From NCBI RefSeq assembly GCF_002563855.1, contig NZ_PDJQ01000001.1:434001-498000 (forward strand): a DNA stretch of 64,000 nucleotides, in the 5' to 3' direction. Shown piece after piece: positions 17,182 to 25,193 of the stretch. Positions within the stretch are counted from its first letter, which is position 1, and each line of letters starts with the position of its first letter. A program made the position numbers and the translations under genes. Below the pieces are notes generated by a model. That model was given only the letters and a program-made list of their open reading frames with translations. It had not been told where the DNA came from and made no database searches. This stretch comes from Tepidiforma thermophila. GTDB taxonomy: Bacteria > Chloroflexota > Dehalococcoidia > Tepidiformales > Tepidiformaceae.

Positions 17182-17315
17182 CGCTGCCCTCCGAACGCCT
17201 GCGGGGTTAGCTGACGGGTTCGGCGTCGGAAGTCGCCTATGCGCCCGCTCGCGCAATACACCCCAAGGAGTTGGTTCCCCCGCCCCCGCCTCTGGCGGGG
17301 TTCGGCTCCAGCCAA
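17182..17315 (-). promoter_or_regulatory. Cyclic di-AMP (ydaO/yuaA) riboswitch
   Basis: The - strand carries the hallmark sequences of the ydaO/yuaA class in order: GCCGAACCCC, GGGGGAACCAACTCCTTGGGGTGTATT, the GCGAGCGGGC region, and then the highly conserved CCGACGCCGAACCCGTC plus AGCTAACCCCGCAGGCG and CGGAGG. The class binds c-di-AMP, usually turning genes off, and controls potassium transport, osmolyte and cell-wall genes. The next gene downstream is the hemerythrin-like protein, 84 bases after the aptamer; the expression platform probably lies in 17099-17181. Confidence 0.9.
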
Positions 17316-17361
17316 TCTACCACAGCGGGTCAAGCGCTGTGCAAGGCCTGGCCTGTTTTGG

Positions 17362-17387
17362 CGCCCCGCGGGCATGCCCGCGGGGCG
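17362..17387 (-). terminator. Perfect hairpin after cysS
   Basis: CGCCCCGCGGGC-AT-GCCCGCGGGGCG, a 12-bp perfect stem, 11 bases after the cysS stop. On the - strand it is followed by CCAAAAC rather than a U-run, so termination strength is uncertain. It separates cysS from the riboswitch transcript. Confidence 0.55.
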
Positions 17388-17397
17388 ATGGCGGCGG

Positions 17398-18771
17398 CTA
17401 TCGTTCGCTCCAGGTGGTGCCGTCGGGGCTGTCGTGGAGTTCGATGCCGAGGCCGGCGAGGCGGTCGCGGATCCGGTCGGCGAGGGCCCACTGCTTCGCG
17501 GCGCGGAGCTCGGCGCGGATTTCGACGAGGAGGTCGATGAAGGGGGCTGCAGCGAGGGACCGGGCTGCCGGCGCCTCGAGGGTGAGCCCGAGGACGCTGC
17601 ACAGTTCGCGGAGGGTGGCCCGGGCCGGGCCGACATCGCCGCCGGCGGCTGCCGCGCGGTTGATCTCGCGGGCGAGGTCGAAGAGGGCAGCGAGGGCGCG
17701 CGGGGTGTTCAGGTCGTCGTCCATCGCTTCGATGAAGCGGGCGCGGACGGCCTCGTGGTCGATGCCGGCGGGGGCGCTGCCGCCCTCGGCGGAGGCGGCA
17801 TGGCGGAGCCGCTCGGCGCCGGCGCGGGCGGCTTCGAGCGCTTCTTCGGAGTAGGTGACGGGGCTGCGGTAGTGGCTGGTGATGACGAACAGGCGGAGGG
17901 CGTCGCCGCCGTAGCGGTCGAGGGCCTCGTCGATGGAGACGAGGTTGCCGATGGACTTCGACATTTTTTCGCTGCCGAGCTGGAGGAGGGCGTTGTGCAT
18001 CCAGATGCGGGCGAAGGGGGGCTTGCCGGTGTAGGCCTCGGTCTGGGCGATTTCGTTGGTGTGGTGGGGGAAGATGAGGTCCATGCCGCCGCCGTGGATG
18101 TCGATCTGCTCGCCGAGGGTTTCGAGGGCCATGGCGGAGCATTCGATATGCCAGCCGGGGCGGCCGGGGCCCCACGGGCTCTCCCAGCTCGGTTCGCCGG
18201 GCTTCGCGGCTTTCCAGAGGGCGAAGTCGAGCGGGTCTTCCTTGTGCTCGGTGGGGTCGACGCGGGCGCCGGCGCGGAGGTCATCAATATCGCGGCGGGA
18301 GAGGGCGCCGTAGCGCTCGGCGCCGAAGGCGCGGACGCGGTAGTAGACGTCGCCGCCGGAGGCGTAGGCGTAGCCTTTTTCGATGAGCCCCTCGATGAAG
18401 CGGATGATCTGGGGCATCACCTGCGTCACGCGGGGGTAGTGGTGGGCGGGGAGGACGTTCATCGCGCGGAGCTGGTCGAGGTACCGGGCGATGTTCCGCT
18501 CGGCGAGCTCGGCCATTGGGATGCCGAGGCGGTTGGAGCGCTCGATGAGCTTGTCGTCGATGTCGGTGAAGTTCTGGACGTGGCGGACGGGGATGCCGCG
18601 CCAGTCGAGGTAGCGGCGGAGGGTATCGAAGACGATGGCGTGGAGGGCGTGGCCGACGTGGGCGTCGGCGTAGGGGGTAATGCCGCAGACGTACATGCGG
18701 ACGACGCCGTCTTCGCCGACGGGCGGGAGGAGGTCTTTCCGTGTCCCGGTGAGCGTATCGGTCAGCTGCAT
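17398..18771 (-). CDS. cysS: Cysteinyl-tRNA synthetase
   Basis: 457 residues. Class I synthetase: VCGITPYADAHVGHA holds the HIGH-like signature (HVGH) and the first zinc cysteine. WHIECSAMALETLG and FPHHTNEIAQ supply the other zinc ligands. The KMSKS loop is EKMSKSIGN. The DALR-type helical anticodon domain follows. The length is normal. It is more like CysS than the mycothiol ligase MshC, as it has the full C-terminal domain. The ATG at 18771 is supported by GGGGG upstream. Confidence 0.95.
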   Translation of the reverse strand: MQLTDTLTGTRKDLLPPVGEDGVVRMYVCGITPYADAHVGHALHAIVFDTLRRYLDWRGIPVRHVQNFTDIDDKLIERSNRLGIPMAELAERNIARYLDQLRAMNVLPAHHYPRVTQVMPQIIRFIEGLIEKGYAYASGGDVYYRVRAFGAERYGALSRRDIDDLRAGARVDPTEHKEDPLDFALWKAAKPGEPSWESPWGPGRPGWHIECSAMALETLGEQIDIHGGGMDLIFPHHTNEIAQTEAYTGKPPFARIWMHNALLQLGSEKMSKSIGNLVSIDEALDRYGGDALRLFVITSHYRSPVTYSEEALEAARAGAERLRHAASAEGGSAPAGIDHEAVRARFIEAMDDDLNTPRALAALFDLAREINRAAAAGGDVGPARATLRELCSVLGLTLEAPAARSLAAAPFIDLLVEIRAELRAAKQWALADRIRDRLAGLGIELHDSPDGTTWSER

Positions 18772-19082
18772 GGTGCGGCCCCCAGCAAAGCTTGGACCAG
18801 TGTAGCGGAGGCTTCGCTGGCCGCATTCCGGGGCGCTCCGGGCCGAAATCGTGGAAATCGCGGGCATGACTGGCGGTGGCCGGAGTATTGCCTGTTTGCG
18901 GGGAGCTGTGCGAACCTCAGGGTCACCCTTGGCGGGGTGAAGGGGTGCGTTCGTCCCCGGTCCGGGTCCCCCGATTGGGGTGCGTGGGCCCGAGGGAGCG
19001 CGCCGGTACTGCCTATGGGAAACGAAGAACGCGTGGAGACCGCCGCGTGACGGTCCGGCTCCCTGGAGGGCCGGTGCGCGTC
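18772..19082 (+). other. Intergenic region, possible structured leader of the transglycosylase
   Basis: 311 bases between divergent cysS and the transglycosylase. It is rich in pairing segments such as CCCC-GATT-GGGG near 18971, and a CCGGC...GCCGG stem whose loop exposes the GGAGG before the transglycosylase start. It resembles part of a riboswitch leader, but the conserved CAGCTAACC of the c-di-AMP class is absent. No gene is evident. Confidence 0.35.
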
Positions 19083-20009
19083 ATGAGCAGGCTCGCAGCG
19101 TGGGCCGACTACGGCGTTGCCGTGGCCTTCGCCCTGTGCCGCCGGGTGCGCGTGCCTGTGCGGCAGCGTGCTGCGCTGCTGCAGCCCGCCTGCGAACCGG
19201 TATACGCCTTCGAGGGCCGGCCGCTCGCCGTCGCGGCGCCGGTCGGGCTTCACTGGCACGAACCGCCGCCTTCGCCCGGGCGCCAGCCCTGGTTCGTCCG
19301 GCCGGCAGAGGTGGCGATGCTGACCCTTTCGTTCTTCCTTGCTGCGCACCTCGTGGGCGGGGGGACGCCGGAGGCTCGGGCCCCGCAGGCGAGCGCTGCA
19401 CTCGTGCCCGCCATCAGCCGGCCCGTGCCTGCGCGCGTGGTGGAGGTGCGTCCGACGGTTTCAGTTGACACCAGTCAGGCGGCGGGCGCGGCGGCAGCCG
19501 GCCCGGTCGAGGAGCCGAAACCCGCGCCGGCTCCCGCGACCGCCGATGCTGCGGCGTCGAGCACGTCGGCGGAGCGCCCGGGCGGGGGTGCAGCGGAAGC
19601 GCCGTCGCCGGCAGCGGCGGCCCCGGCTGAGCAGCCCATTCCCGCGGAGGCAGCGCCGTCGCCGGCCCCGGCCGTGGCGCCGCCGGCGGCGAGCCAGCCG
19701 CCGCTGACGTATGCGCAGGTGATTGCGTTCGCCATCGAAGCGGGGTGGCCGGCCGAGCTGACGGATGCTGTGGCGCGGGTCGCCTGGTGCGAGAGCCGGT
19801 TCCGGCCGGATGCCGTCGGCTACATGGCCTACGGGCTGATGCAGGTCGTCCCGCTCTGGTTCGAGTACGCGGGGATTCCGTTCGAGCACTGGTCGGACCC
19901 GGTGGCGAACCTGAAGGCGGCGCTGGCGGCGTTCCGGTACAGCGAGGCGCAGGGGCACAGCCCGTGGGCGGCGTGGACGTGCAAGCCCGAGGCGATCACG
20001 ATCCCGTAG
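19083..20009 (+). CDS. Membrane-anchored lytic transglycosylase-like protein
   Basis: 308 residues. After a basic cytosolic region of about 75 residues comes one membrane helix (VAMLTLSFFLAAHLVG). A roughly 120-residue Ala/Pro-rich linker follows, then a C-terminal lysozyme-like domain. That domain has DAVARVAWCESRFRPDAVGYMAYGLMQVVP, where the Glu in CESR is the likely catalytic acid and GLMQV the SLT motif, and it ends WAAWTCKP. It probably cleaves or senses peptidoglycan outside the membrane. ATG 19083 is used; GTG 19074 sits nearer to GGAGG and is equally possible. Confidence 0.82.
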   Translation: MSRLAAWADYGVAVAFALCRRVRVPVRQRAALLQPACEPVYAFEGRPLAVAAPVGLHWHEPPPSPGRQPWFVRPAEVAMLTLSFFLAAHLVGGGTPEARAPQASAALVPAISRPVPARVVEVRPTVSVDTSQAAGAAAAGPVEEPKPAPAPATADAAASSTSAERPGGGAAEAPSPAAAAPAEQPIPAEAAPSPAPAVAPPAASQPPLTYAQVIAFAIEAGWPAELTDAVARVAWCESRFRPDAVGYMAYGLMQVVPLWFEYAGIPFEHWSDPVANLKAALAAFRYSEAQGHSPWAAWTCKPEAITIP

Positions 20010-20262
20010 GGGCGAGGAGCTGACGGGGTCCTGTGCGGGAGGCCCGGCCGCAGGGCAGCGTTCCTCGATAGCGCAATTCGGTCGACGGCGTGTACAGGGC
20101 GCAGGGCAACCGGCGCGCCGGCGTTGCGCATCCGCTGCACCCGGAACGCTCAATCAGGGGTGCCGGCCCCGGGGAAGCCGCGCCTCCAGCCCAGCGTGAC
20201 GGAAGTGGAGGTCGAGGGAGCAAACGCGACAGCAGTTGTCGCTTTTGTGTCGCATTGTTGCA

Positions 20263-20292
20263 TTGCCTTAGCCGTCAAGGGACTGCTATGCT
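20263..20292 (+). promoter_or_regulatory. Promoter and repeat elements upstream of the BrxC/D-like cassette
   Basis: TTGCCT (20263-20268) and TATGCT (20287-20292) are spaced 18 bases, a reasonable sigma-70-type pair. Just upstream, GCGACA-GCAGT-TGTCGC forms a 6-bp palindrome, and TGTCGC is repeated directly after TTTTG, suggesting an operator. Transcription would start within about 15 bases of the first ATG, so the mRNA may be leaderless. The rest of 20010-20314 holds no gene I can support. Confidence 0.45.
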
Positions 20293-20314
20293 CCGGCCGC
20301 TTGCTATGGGACCT

Positions 20315-21094
20315 ATGAGCATCGAACAGCATTTCGAACAAATCGACAAAGAAACAGCGGCGCTTTCTGCGCTGGCAGCGAAGGTGAACCGGGCAACCCG
20401 GGCGGCCGCCAGGGCCGCGGCGGAGGGCAACCTGGCCGCGGCAGCACGCAATCTTCAAACGTGCGGGGCGTTGCTGGCCGAGGCCGCCGGCCAGGCCCAG
20501 GCGGCGCAGGCCGCGCTGGAACGGGCGCGGGCCCGGCTCGCCGAAGGCCCCGGCGACCTCATCAGGGAAGTCGGCGAGCGGGTCTCCGCCAGCGGTGCAC
20601 CGTGGCTGCCAACCGAGAATCCGTACGCCTTCGTCTCGTTCCCCGTGCTGGTCCGGTTCCTCGGCGATGGTGTCCGCATCGACCGCAAGCTGGTGCGCTC
20701 GCAGCGGCCGGGCGCAATCGCCGCAAGCATCGAGCGGGCGCGCACGGCAAAGGACGGCAATGCAGAGCGCATCCTCCGGCTGGTGTGGCGGGCCGCACGC
20801 GCAGCCGCAGGGCACGTGTCAACCCCGGTGGCGAAGCTGCCCCCAACCATCCGGGTGCCGGCGAAGGATGTCTTTGAAGTGCTCGGTCTGAACAACCCCG
20901 ACTACACGGAGGTCGACTTCACGCGCCACCTCTATCTGCTCGACCGCACGCGAGTAAGCGACATCGACGGCTACCGCCTGACCTTCTCGGCCTCGACCGG
21001 CACGCGGTCGGGGCGCCATTTCCGCATCCTGGATGAGTACGGGGCCGAACATGCCTACTACCTCGTCGAATTCGAACGGGTCACCAGCTCCTGA
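20315..21094 (+). CDS. Cassette protein A, coiled-coil protein of unknown function
   Basis: 259 residues; ATGs at 20288 and 20306 are alternative starts and none has a Shine-Dalgarno site. Residues 1-85 are an Ala-rich, charged coiled coil (ALSALAAKVNRATRAAARAA). The rest is a compact mixed domain with FVSFPVLVRFLGDGVRIDRKLVR and the end SGRHFRILDEYGAEHAYYLVEFER. I recognise no family. It overlaps the next gene by 44 bases, so it belongs with the two P-loop-type proteins that follow and may be a substrate- or DNA-binding partner. No membrane helix or signal is seen. Confidence 0.7.
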   Translation: MSIEQHFEQIDKETAALSALAAKVNRATRAAARAAAEGNLAAAARNLQTCGALLAEAAGQAQAAQAALERARARLAEGPGDLIREVGERVSASGAPWLPTENPYAFVSFPVLVRFLGDGVRIDRKLVRSQRPGAIAASIERARTAKDGNAERILRLVWRAARAAAGHVSTPVAKLPPTIRVPAKDVFEVLGLNNPDYTEVDFTRHLYLLDRTRVSDIDGYRLTFSASTGTRSGRHFRILDEYGAEHAYYLVEFERVTSS

Positions 21095-22037
21095 CCAGCC
21101 GGAGCGGCTGCCGCTTGACCTGTGGTTGCGCTGCCTCGAGGCCGAGTATCTCAAGACCTTCATCCCGCAGGGCGGGGCGGCAATCAAGGTAGCGGTGGTG
21201 CCGGATGAGTCGCGCGGAACTGTGAGAACTGCCCTCCGGGAGCGCCTCGAACACAGCGGGTTCACGGTGTTCGACCTTACGGAGGAAGCGGCGGGCGTTC
21301 ATTCGATTGAGCAGTTCTGGTTCGCCCTCGCGAGGCTGGTGGACTGGGAGCGCCTCGCCGGGCGGGTACGGGCCCGGGTTGCGACCGAAGCCGGGTATCC
21401 GCCGGGTCCGAACGGCGAGGCCTGCACGCTGGGCGAACTCGCCCGCAGCTACGACATTGAGGCGCACGAGGTGAGCAGGCAGTTCCAGCAAACGCTGAGC
21501 CGGCTGGTGTTCCGCGACTACTCGCTCGCGCTGGACTTCCGCAAGGCGATGGTCCGGCTGGTCCATGACCCGTTTCAGAACCCGGAGTCAATCGACGGCT
21601 CCTGCGCGGTGATCCGCCAGTGGTTCGACGGAACACTGCCATCCATCAGCCAGGTGCGCTCGGCGACCATATTCCGGCGGATTGACCGGACGAACGCCCG
21701 GCAAATTTTGCTCTCCTTCCTGCGATTGTTCACCAGGGAGTTCGGCCCGGCCGCAATCCTCGTCGACCTTACGAGGTACTACCGGGAAACGAATGAACGG
21801 GGCTATCCGCGATTCACCCGGCGGCAGCTCTTCGACCTGTACGAAACGCTGCGCGAGTTTCTCGACGCGGCGAGCGAGATGGAACGAACAGTGTTGTTCT
21901 TCCTGACGTCCCGGGAGTTTATTGAGTCAGAGCGGATCTCCTACCACCAGTACCGGGCCCTCCAGGCTCGCATCGAGAACGAGGTCCGGTCGCTGTCGTA
22001 CCCGAACCCGTGTGCTGCCATGGTGCAACTGCGATGA
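21051..22037 (+). CDS. Cassette protein B, BrxC/BrxD-like domain with degenerate P-loop
   Basis: 328 residues from ATG 21051 (ATG 21033 is possible). The opening LPLDLWLRCLEAEYLKTFI, then QGGAAIKVAVV near residues 40-50 and FWFALARLVDWERLA, recalls the BREX ATP-binding (DUF2791-type) proteins that pair with an active ATPase. The Walker A position reads GGAAIK rather than GxxxxGKS, so it probably does not hydrolyse ATP by itself. Later helices include VRSATIFRRIDRTNARQILLSFLRLF and PAAILVDLTRYYRE. It is the middle gene of a three-gene overlap series, its stop joined to the next start as ATGA. Confidence 0.72.
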   Translation: MPTTSSNSNGSPAPDQPERLPLDLWLRCLEAEYLKTFIPQGGAAIKVAVVPDESRGTVRTALRERLEHSGFTVFDLTEEAAGVHSIEQFWFALARLVDWERLAGRVRARVATEAGYPPGPNGEACTLGELARSYDIEAHEVSRQFQQTLSRLVFRDYSLALDFRKAMVRLVHDPFQNPESIDGSCAVIRQWFDGTLPSISQVRSATIFRRIDRTNARQILLSFLRLFTREFGPAAILVDLTRYYRETNERGYPRFTRRQLFDLYETLREFLDAASEMERTVLFFLTSREFIESERISYHQYRALQARIENEVRSLSYPNPCAAMVQLR

Positions 22038-23266
22038 CGATGACCTACCCCCTTGATATCGATGCCCGGCGGGCCACTGAGGCGCTCCGGAACGGCGTCC
22101 CGAACCGGTTCGCCGTCGCCGCACTCGGTTCATGGCAGACAGAAGCCGTCAGCCGGTTCGAGGCGCTCTGCGGGCAGGGCGACGCCGGGCCCCGGGGGAT
22201 GATGGTGCGCGGCGACTTCGGGACGGGGAAATCGCACCTGCTGATGCTGCTGCGGGAACGTGCCCGGTCGATGGGATATGCAACCGCAATGGTCGTCGTC
22301 TCGAAGGAATTGCCGCTCGGCAACCCTTCCCGGCTCATCCCGCGGATTCTGCTCGAGGCCGAGCTCCCCGATATGCCGGAGCGCGGCCTGCCGGTCATTG
22401 CGAGCCGCCTGAATTTCAACACGCGGGCGTACGCCGAGTTTTTCCGGTGGGCAGACCAGTGGCAATTCGGCGATGGATGGTGGTCGGCTACGCTCGCGCT
22501 CTATGAGCGGCTGCGGTCCGCAACGGAGGTGCTCGACAGCATTGCCAGGTTCTGGGCCGGAGAGCCTGCCCTGACCGCCTCCCTGGTCCGACAGCATCTC
22601 CGAGAATCGGGGCTCGCCGGCGCCCACTCCATCGGGAAGCTCCCGTCTGCGGAGAGCCTCAACTGGCAGCGGCTTACGTTCGGAGCAAGGCTGTGCGGAG
22701 CTGTCGGACTTCGAGGACTTGTCGTCTTCGTCGACGAGATTGAGCTGATTGCCCAGTACAGCCGCCTGCAGCGCATCAAGGCGTATGGCATGCTCGGCCA
22801 CCTTCTCGGCGGAGCCCCGAGGCCGGAGCTGGCCGATGCGCCGCTCGTCGTTGTCGGCGCCGTAACCCGGGACTTCGATGAAGCTGTCCTCGTGGCCAAG
22901 GGCGACGCCGACGAGGCGCCCGGCGTGGCGCGGCAGAAGTACGGCGAGCAAGCCGCCGAGGCTGTGAGTGCGGCGATCTCAGCCATCAGAGGCTCAGTCC
23001 CGCTCACGGCGCCGACCAACGAGACCATTGAGCAGCTGCTCCACAAAGTGACGGTGCTCTACCACCAGGCCTACCCGGACTGGACGCCGACCCGTCCGCA
23101 GACGCCGGAACTCCATTCGACAACGACGGTGCGTTCGGTGATCCGCAGGTGGATTACCGACTGGGACCTGCGGCGGTACTACGGGACCTCCGGGGAGATC
23201 GTCGAGACTGACATCGGGGCGACGCGAACGGAGGAGGACGAGGAGCTGGCGGGGGACGAGGAGTAG
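22034..23266 (+). CDS. Cassette protein C, BrxD-like P-loop ATPase
   Basis: 410 residues. RRATEALRNGVPNRFAVAALG leads to Walker A GDFGTGKS (residues 60-67), then MVVVSKELPLGNPSRLIPRIL. Walker B is VVFVDEIE (about 230-237). These match the BrxC/BrxD ATPase family (DUF2791/PF10923 type, from memory), found in BREX phage defence and in related stand-alone clusters. The ATP site is complete, unlike in its neighbour B. The C-terminus has a Glu/Asp-rich end. The ATGA overlap with B implies a joint complex. No PglZ, methyltransferase, Lon or helicase gene is nearby. Confidence 0.82.
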   Translation: MTMTYPLDIDARRATEALRNGVPNRFAVAALGSWQTEAVSRFEALCGQGDAGPRGMMVRGDFGTGKSHLLMLLRERARSMGYATAMVVVSKELPLGNPSRLIPRILLEAELPDMPERGLPVIASRLNFNTRAYAEFFRWADQWQFGDGWWSATLALYERLRSATEVLDSIARFWAGEPALTASLVRQHLRESGLAGAHSIGKLPSAESLNWQRLTFGARLCGAVGLRGLVVFVDEIELIAQYSRLQRIKAYGMLGHLLGGAPRPELADAPLVVVGAVTRDFDEAVLVAKGDADEAPGVARQKYGEQAAEAVSAAISAIRGSVPLTAPTNETIEQLLHKVTVLYHQAYPDWTPTRPQTPELHSTTTVRSVIRRWITDWDLRRYYGTSGEIVETDIGATRTEEDEELAGDEE

Positions 23267-23364
23267 CGGCATCCCTGCCGAGGTAGAGGATTCCCCGCAT
23301 GGGGGCCGCAGGCCGGCAGTAATCGCCGCCGGCACAGCTCCCCGGCAGCAAAGCCGGCACCGCG

Positions 23365-23568
23365 TCAGTCTTCGAGGATGAAGGTGACCTTCATGTTGAC
23401 GTGGTACTCCTTGATGGCGCCGTCTTCGACGCTGACGGTCTGCTCCTGGACCCAGGCGCCTTTGACGTTGCGCAGGGTCTTGTTGGCCCGTTCGATGCCG
23501 ACCTTGATGGCGTCTTCGAAGGAGACGGGCGAGGCGGCGGTGATTTCGGTAACGCGTGCGACAGACAT
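23365..23568 (-). CDS. Dodecin flavin-binding protein
   Basis: 67 residues, the family size. Dodecins form 12-mers that store or buffer flavins. The sequence fits strand-helix-strands: ARVTEITAASPVSFEDAIKVG, ANKTLRNVKGAWVQEQTV and IKEYHVNMKVTFIL. The tryptophan in GAWVQEQ sits where the flavin-stacking Trp lies. A GGAGGT site precedes ATG 23568. It is a single-gene unit convergent with the cassette ATPase gene. Confidence 0.95.
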   Translation of the reverse strand: MSVARVTEITAASPVSFEDAIKVGIERANKTLRNVKGAWVQEQTVSVEDGAIKEYHVNMKVTFILED

Positions 23569-23714
23569 GACGCACCTCCATCGGGGGATGGCTGCACCTT
23601 AGCACGCGACATTGCAGGGCAGCGTGCGCCGGATGGCGCAACGGCAGTGGGCCATACGGTCCGAACCGGGCCGGGTGGACGGTACGCCCGCCAGCTGCGA
23701 GACTGGCGACCGAA

Positions 23715-23866
23715 CCGAAGGGGAGTAGCCCTGCGCGCGTCATCGACATGCTCCCGCTGCGGCGGGCGGTGGCGCGGCCCGGCCGAAGGGCCGGGCGGGC
23801 GAGACTTTCGGCCAGCACACCATGCTGTGTGCCGGCCGAGGGCGCTCCCCGGAGCAGCCGGCACAC
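23715..23866 (+). promoter_or_regulatory. Manganese (yybP-ykoY) riboswitch
   Basis: CCGAAGGGGAGTAGCC (from 23715) and GCGAGACTTTCGG (to 23811) are the two conserved sides of the yybP-ykoY aptamer, with GTCATCGACATGCTC between. The outer stem CCGAAG/CTTTCGG closes it. Downstream, GTGTGCCGGC (23827-23836) can pair with GCCGGCACAC (23857-23866), right beside the GAGGAGG ribosome-binding site. This offers a plausible on/off platform. The class senses Mn2+ and the controlled gene is a GDT1-type exporter, which fits. Confidence 0.85.
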
Positions 23867-23879
23867 GAGGAGGCTCGTG

Positions 23880-24449
23880 ATGTCGGCGTTTTTCGTTTCG
23901 ACGGTCCTGATTTTCGTTGCAGAGCTGGGCGATAAATCGCAGCTCGTGGCGCTCTGGTTCGCCACACGCTACCGGTGGTGGCTGGTGCTCGCGGGGGTGA
24001 GCACGGCGACGCTCGTGGTGCACCTCGGGTCGGTCGCCATCGGCCTGGCGTTCGATGAGCTGCTCCCGGAGCGGGTGGTGCTCACCGTGGTGGGCCTTTC
24101 GTTCTTCGGGTTCGCTGCCTGGAGCCTGCGGGGCGACCGCCTGGAGGAGGAGCCGGGCGAGCCGCGGCTGGGGGCCCGCTTTGGCGCCTTCGGCGTGGTG
24201 ACGGCCGCGTTCTTCCTTTCGGAGCTGGGCGATAAGACGATGCTGGCGACCGTTTCGCTGGCAGGGCGGGAATCGAGCGCGGTCGGGGTGTGGCTCGGCT
24301 CGACGCTGGGGATGGTGCTGGCCGACGCGGCGGCGATTGCGGCGGGCGTCCTGGCCGGCAGGCGGCTCCCCCAGCGGGCGATCGCGGTCGTCGCGGCGCT
24401 GCTGTTCATCGCCTTCGGGGCAGCGGCGCTCTGGCAGGCGTGGCGGTAG
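23880..24449 (+). CDS. GDT1/TMEM165-family manganese exporter
   Basis: 189 residues, six predicted membrane helices in two repeats. Each repeat carries the family signature E-x-G-D-K-S/T: VAELGDKSQLVAL in helix 1 and LSELGDKTMLATV in helix 4. The acidic residues are the likely cation site. The family exports Mn2+ (or Ca2+) in exchange for protons. ATG 23880 follows GAGGAGG by 6 bases. It is preceded by a yybP-ykoY riboswitch, so high Mn2+ should raise its expression. Confidence 0.93.
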   Translation: MSAFFVSTVLIFVAELGDKSQLVALWFATRYRWWLVLAGVSTATLVVHLGSVAIGLAFDELLPERVVLTVVGLSFFGFAAWSLRGDRLEEEPGEPRLGARFGAFGVVTAAFFLSELGDKTMLATVSLAGRESSAVGVWLGSTLGMVLADAAAIAAGVLAGRRLPQRAIAVVAALLFIAFGAAALWQAWR

Positions 24450-24452
24450 CGG

Positions 24453-25193
24453 CTACCCGCGGCGGCGGATGGCGACGGCGGAGAGCACGATTGACCCGAC
24501 GGCAAAGAGGGTCATGGCGGCGAGCGAGGCGGCGAGGTTCGTGCCCGGGAGGTCGGTGACGGTCGCGCGGACGGCATCGGCAGCGTAGCTCGGGGGCGCA
24601 AAGCGGGCCGTTGCGCGCAGGAGCGCCGGGAGCTGCTCGCGCGGCATGAGGACCGGCGCGAAGAACAGCACGTAAAAGATGATGAGCTGCGTGGCCGCGT
24701 TGGTGACCTGCTGATGGGGCGAGTAGACGGCCAGGGCGATGCCGACCCCGGCGAGGGAGGCGACCCCGAGGACAACGACGGCGGGGAAGAGCGGGCTCAC
24801 GGCCAGGCTGAGGTCGTAATGCCAGGCGCCGAAGAGGAGGCAGAAGACGATGCCGGGGAGGGCCATGAGCCCGACCACGGTGACGAGGGCGAGGAGGTAC
24901 GCCTCGCGGCTGATGGGCATGGCGAGGAAGTAGTCGAGCCGCCCTTCGTGCTTCGACTGGGCGAGAATTTGGGGAAGCATCACGAGGCCTATGGTCACCA
25001 GCCCCTGGGTAGCGGTCCCGGTGATGATGTAGAGCGCGGTCTGCTCGCGGATATCGGGGATGAGGTAGCCGAAGCCGAGGACGAAGCCGACGGTGAAGCC
25101 GGCCTGGATGACGGCCACCATCGGCACCTCGGCGCGCATGCTGCGCAGCTCCATGGAGACGAGGTCGCGGTACTGGCGGAGAAAGGCGGTCAT
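24453..25193 (-). CDS. ABC-2 type transporter permease
   Basis: 246 residues with six membrane helices. The layout is that of ABC-2 permeases: a short N-terminal amphipathic helix, then TM segments around residues 28-48, 57-78, 103-125, 135-156, 168-186 and 222-241. It shows the typical coupling stretch HEGRLDYFLAMPISREAYLLAL. It is the last gene of a three-gene operon, its ATG joined to the ATPase stop by a 4-base ATGA overlap. The exported substrate is unknown. Confidence 0.88.
   Translation of the reverse strand: MTAFLRQYRDLVSMELRSMRAEVPMVAVIQAGFTVGFVLGFGYLIPDIREQTALYIITGTATQGLVTIGLVMLPQILAQSKHEGRLDYFLAMPISREAYLLALVTVVGLMALPGIVFCLLFGAWHYDLSLAVSPLFPAVVVLGVASLAGVGIALAVYSPHQQVTNAATQLIIFYVLFFAPVLMPREQLPALLRATARFAPPSYAADAVRATVTDLPGTNLAASLAAMTLFAVGSIVLSAVAIRRRG

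Noticed and set aside
17398-18771. Mycothiol ligase MshC instead of CysS
   Set aside because: The protein keeps the longer C-terminal anticodon-binding region typical of CysS.
18895-19070. Second c-di-AMP riboswitch before the transglycosylase
   Set aside because: GGGTCACCC and GGGGTGAAG resemble part of the class, but the diagnostic GAACCCGTCAGCTAACC block is not present.
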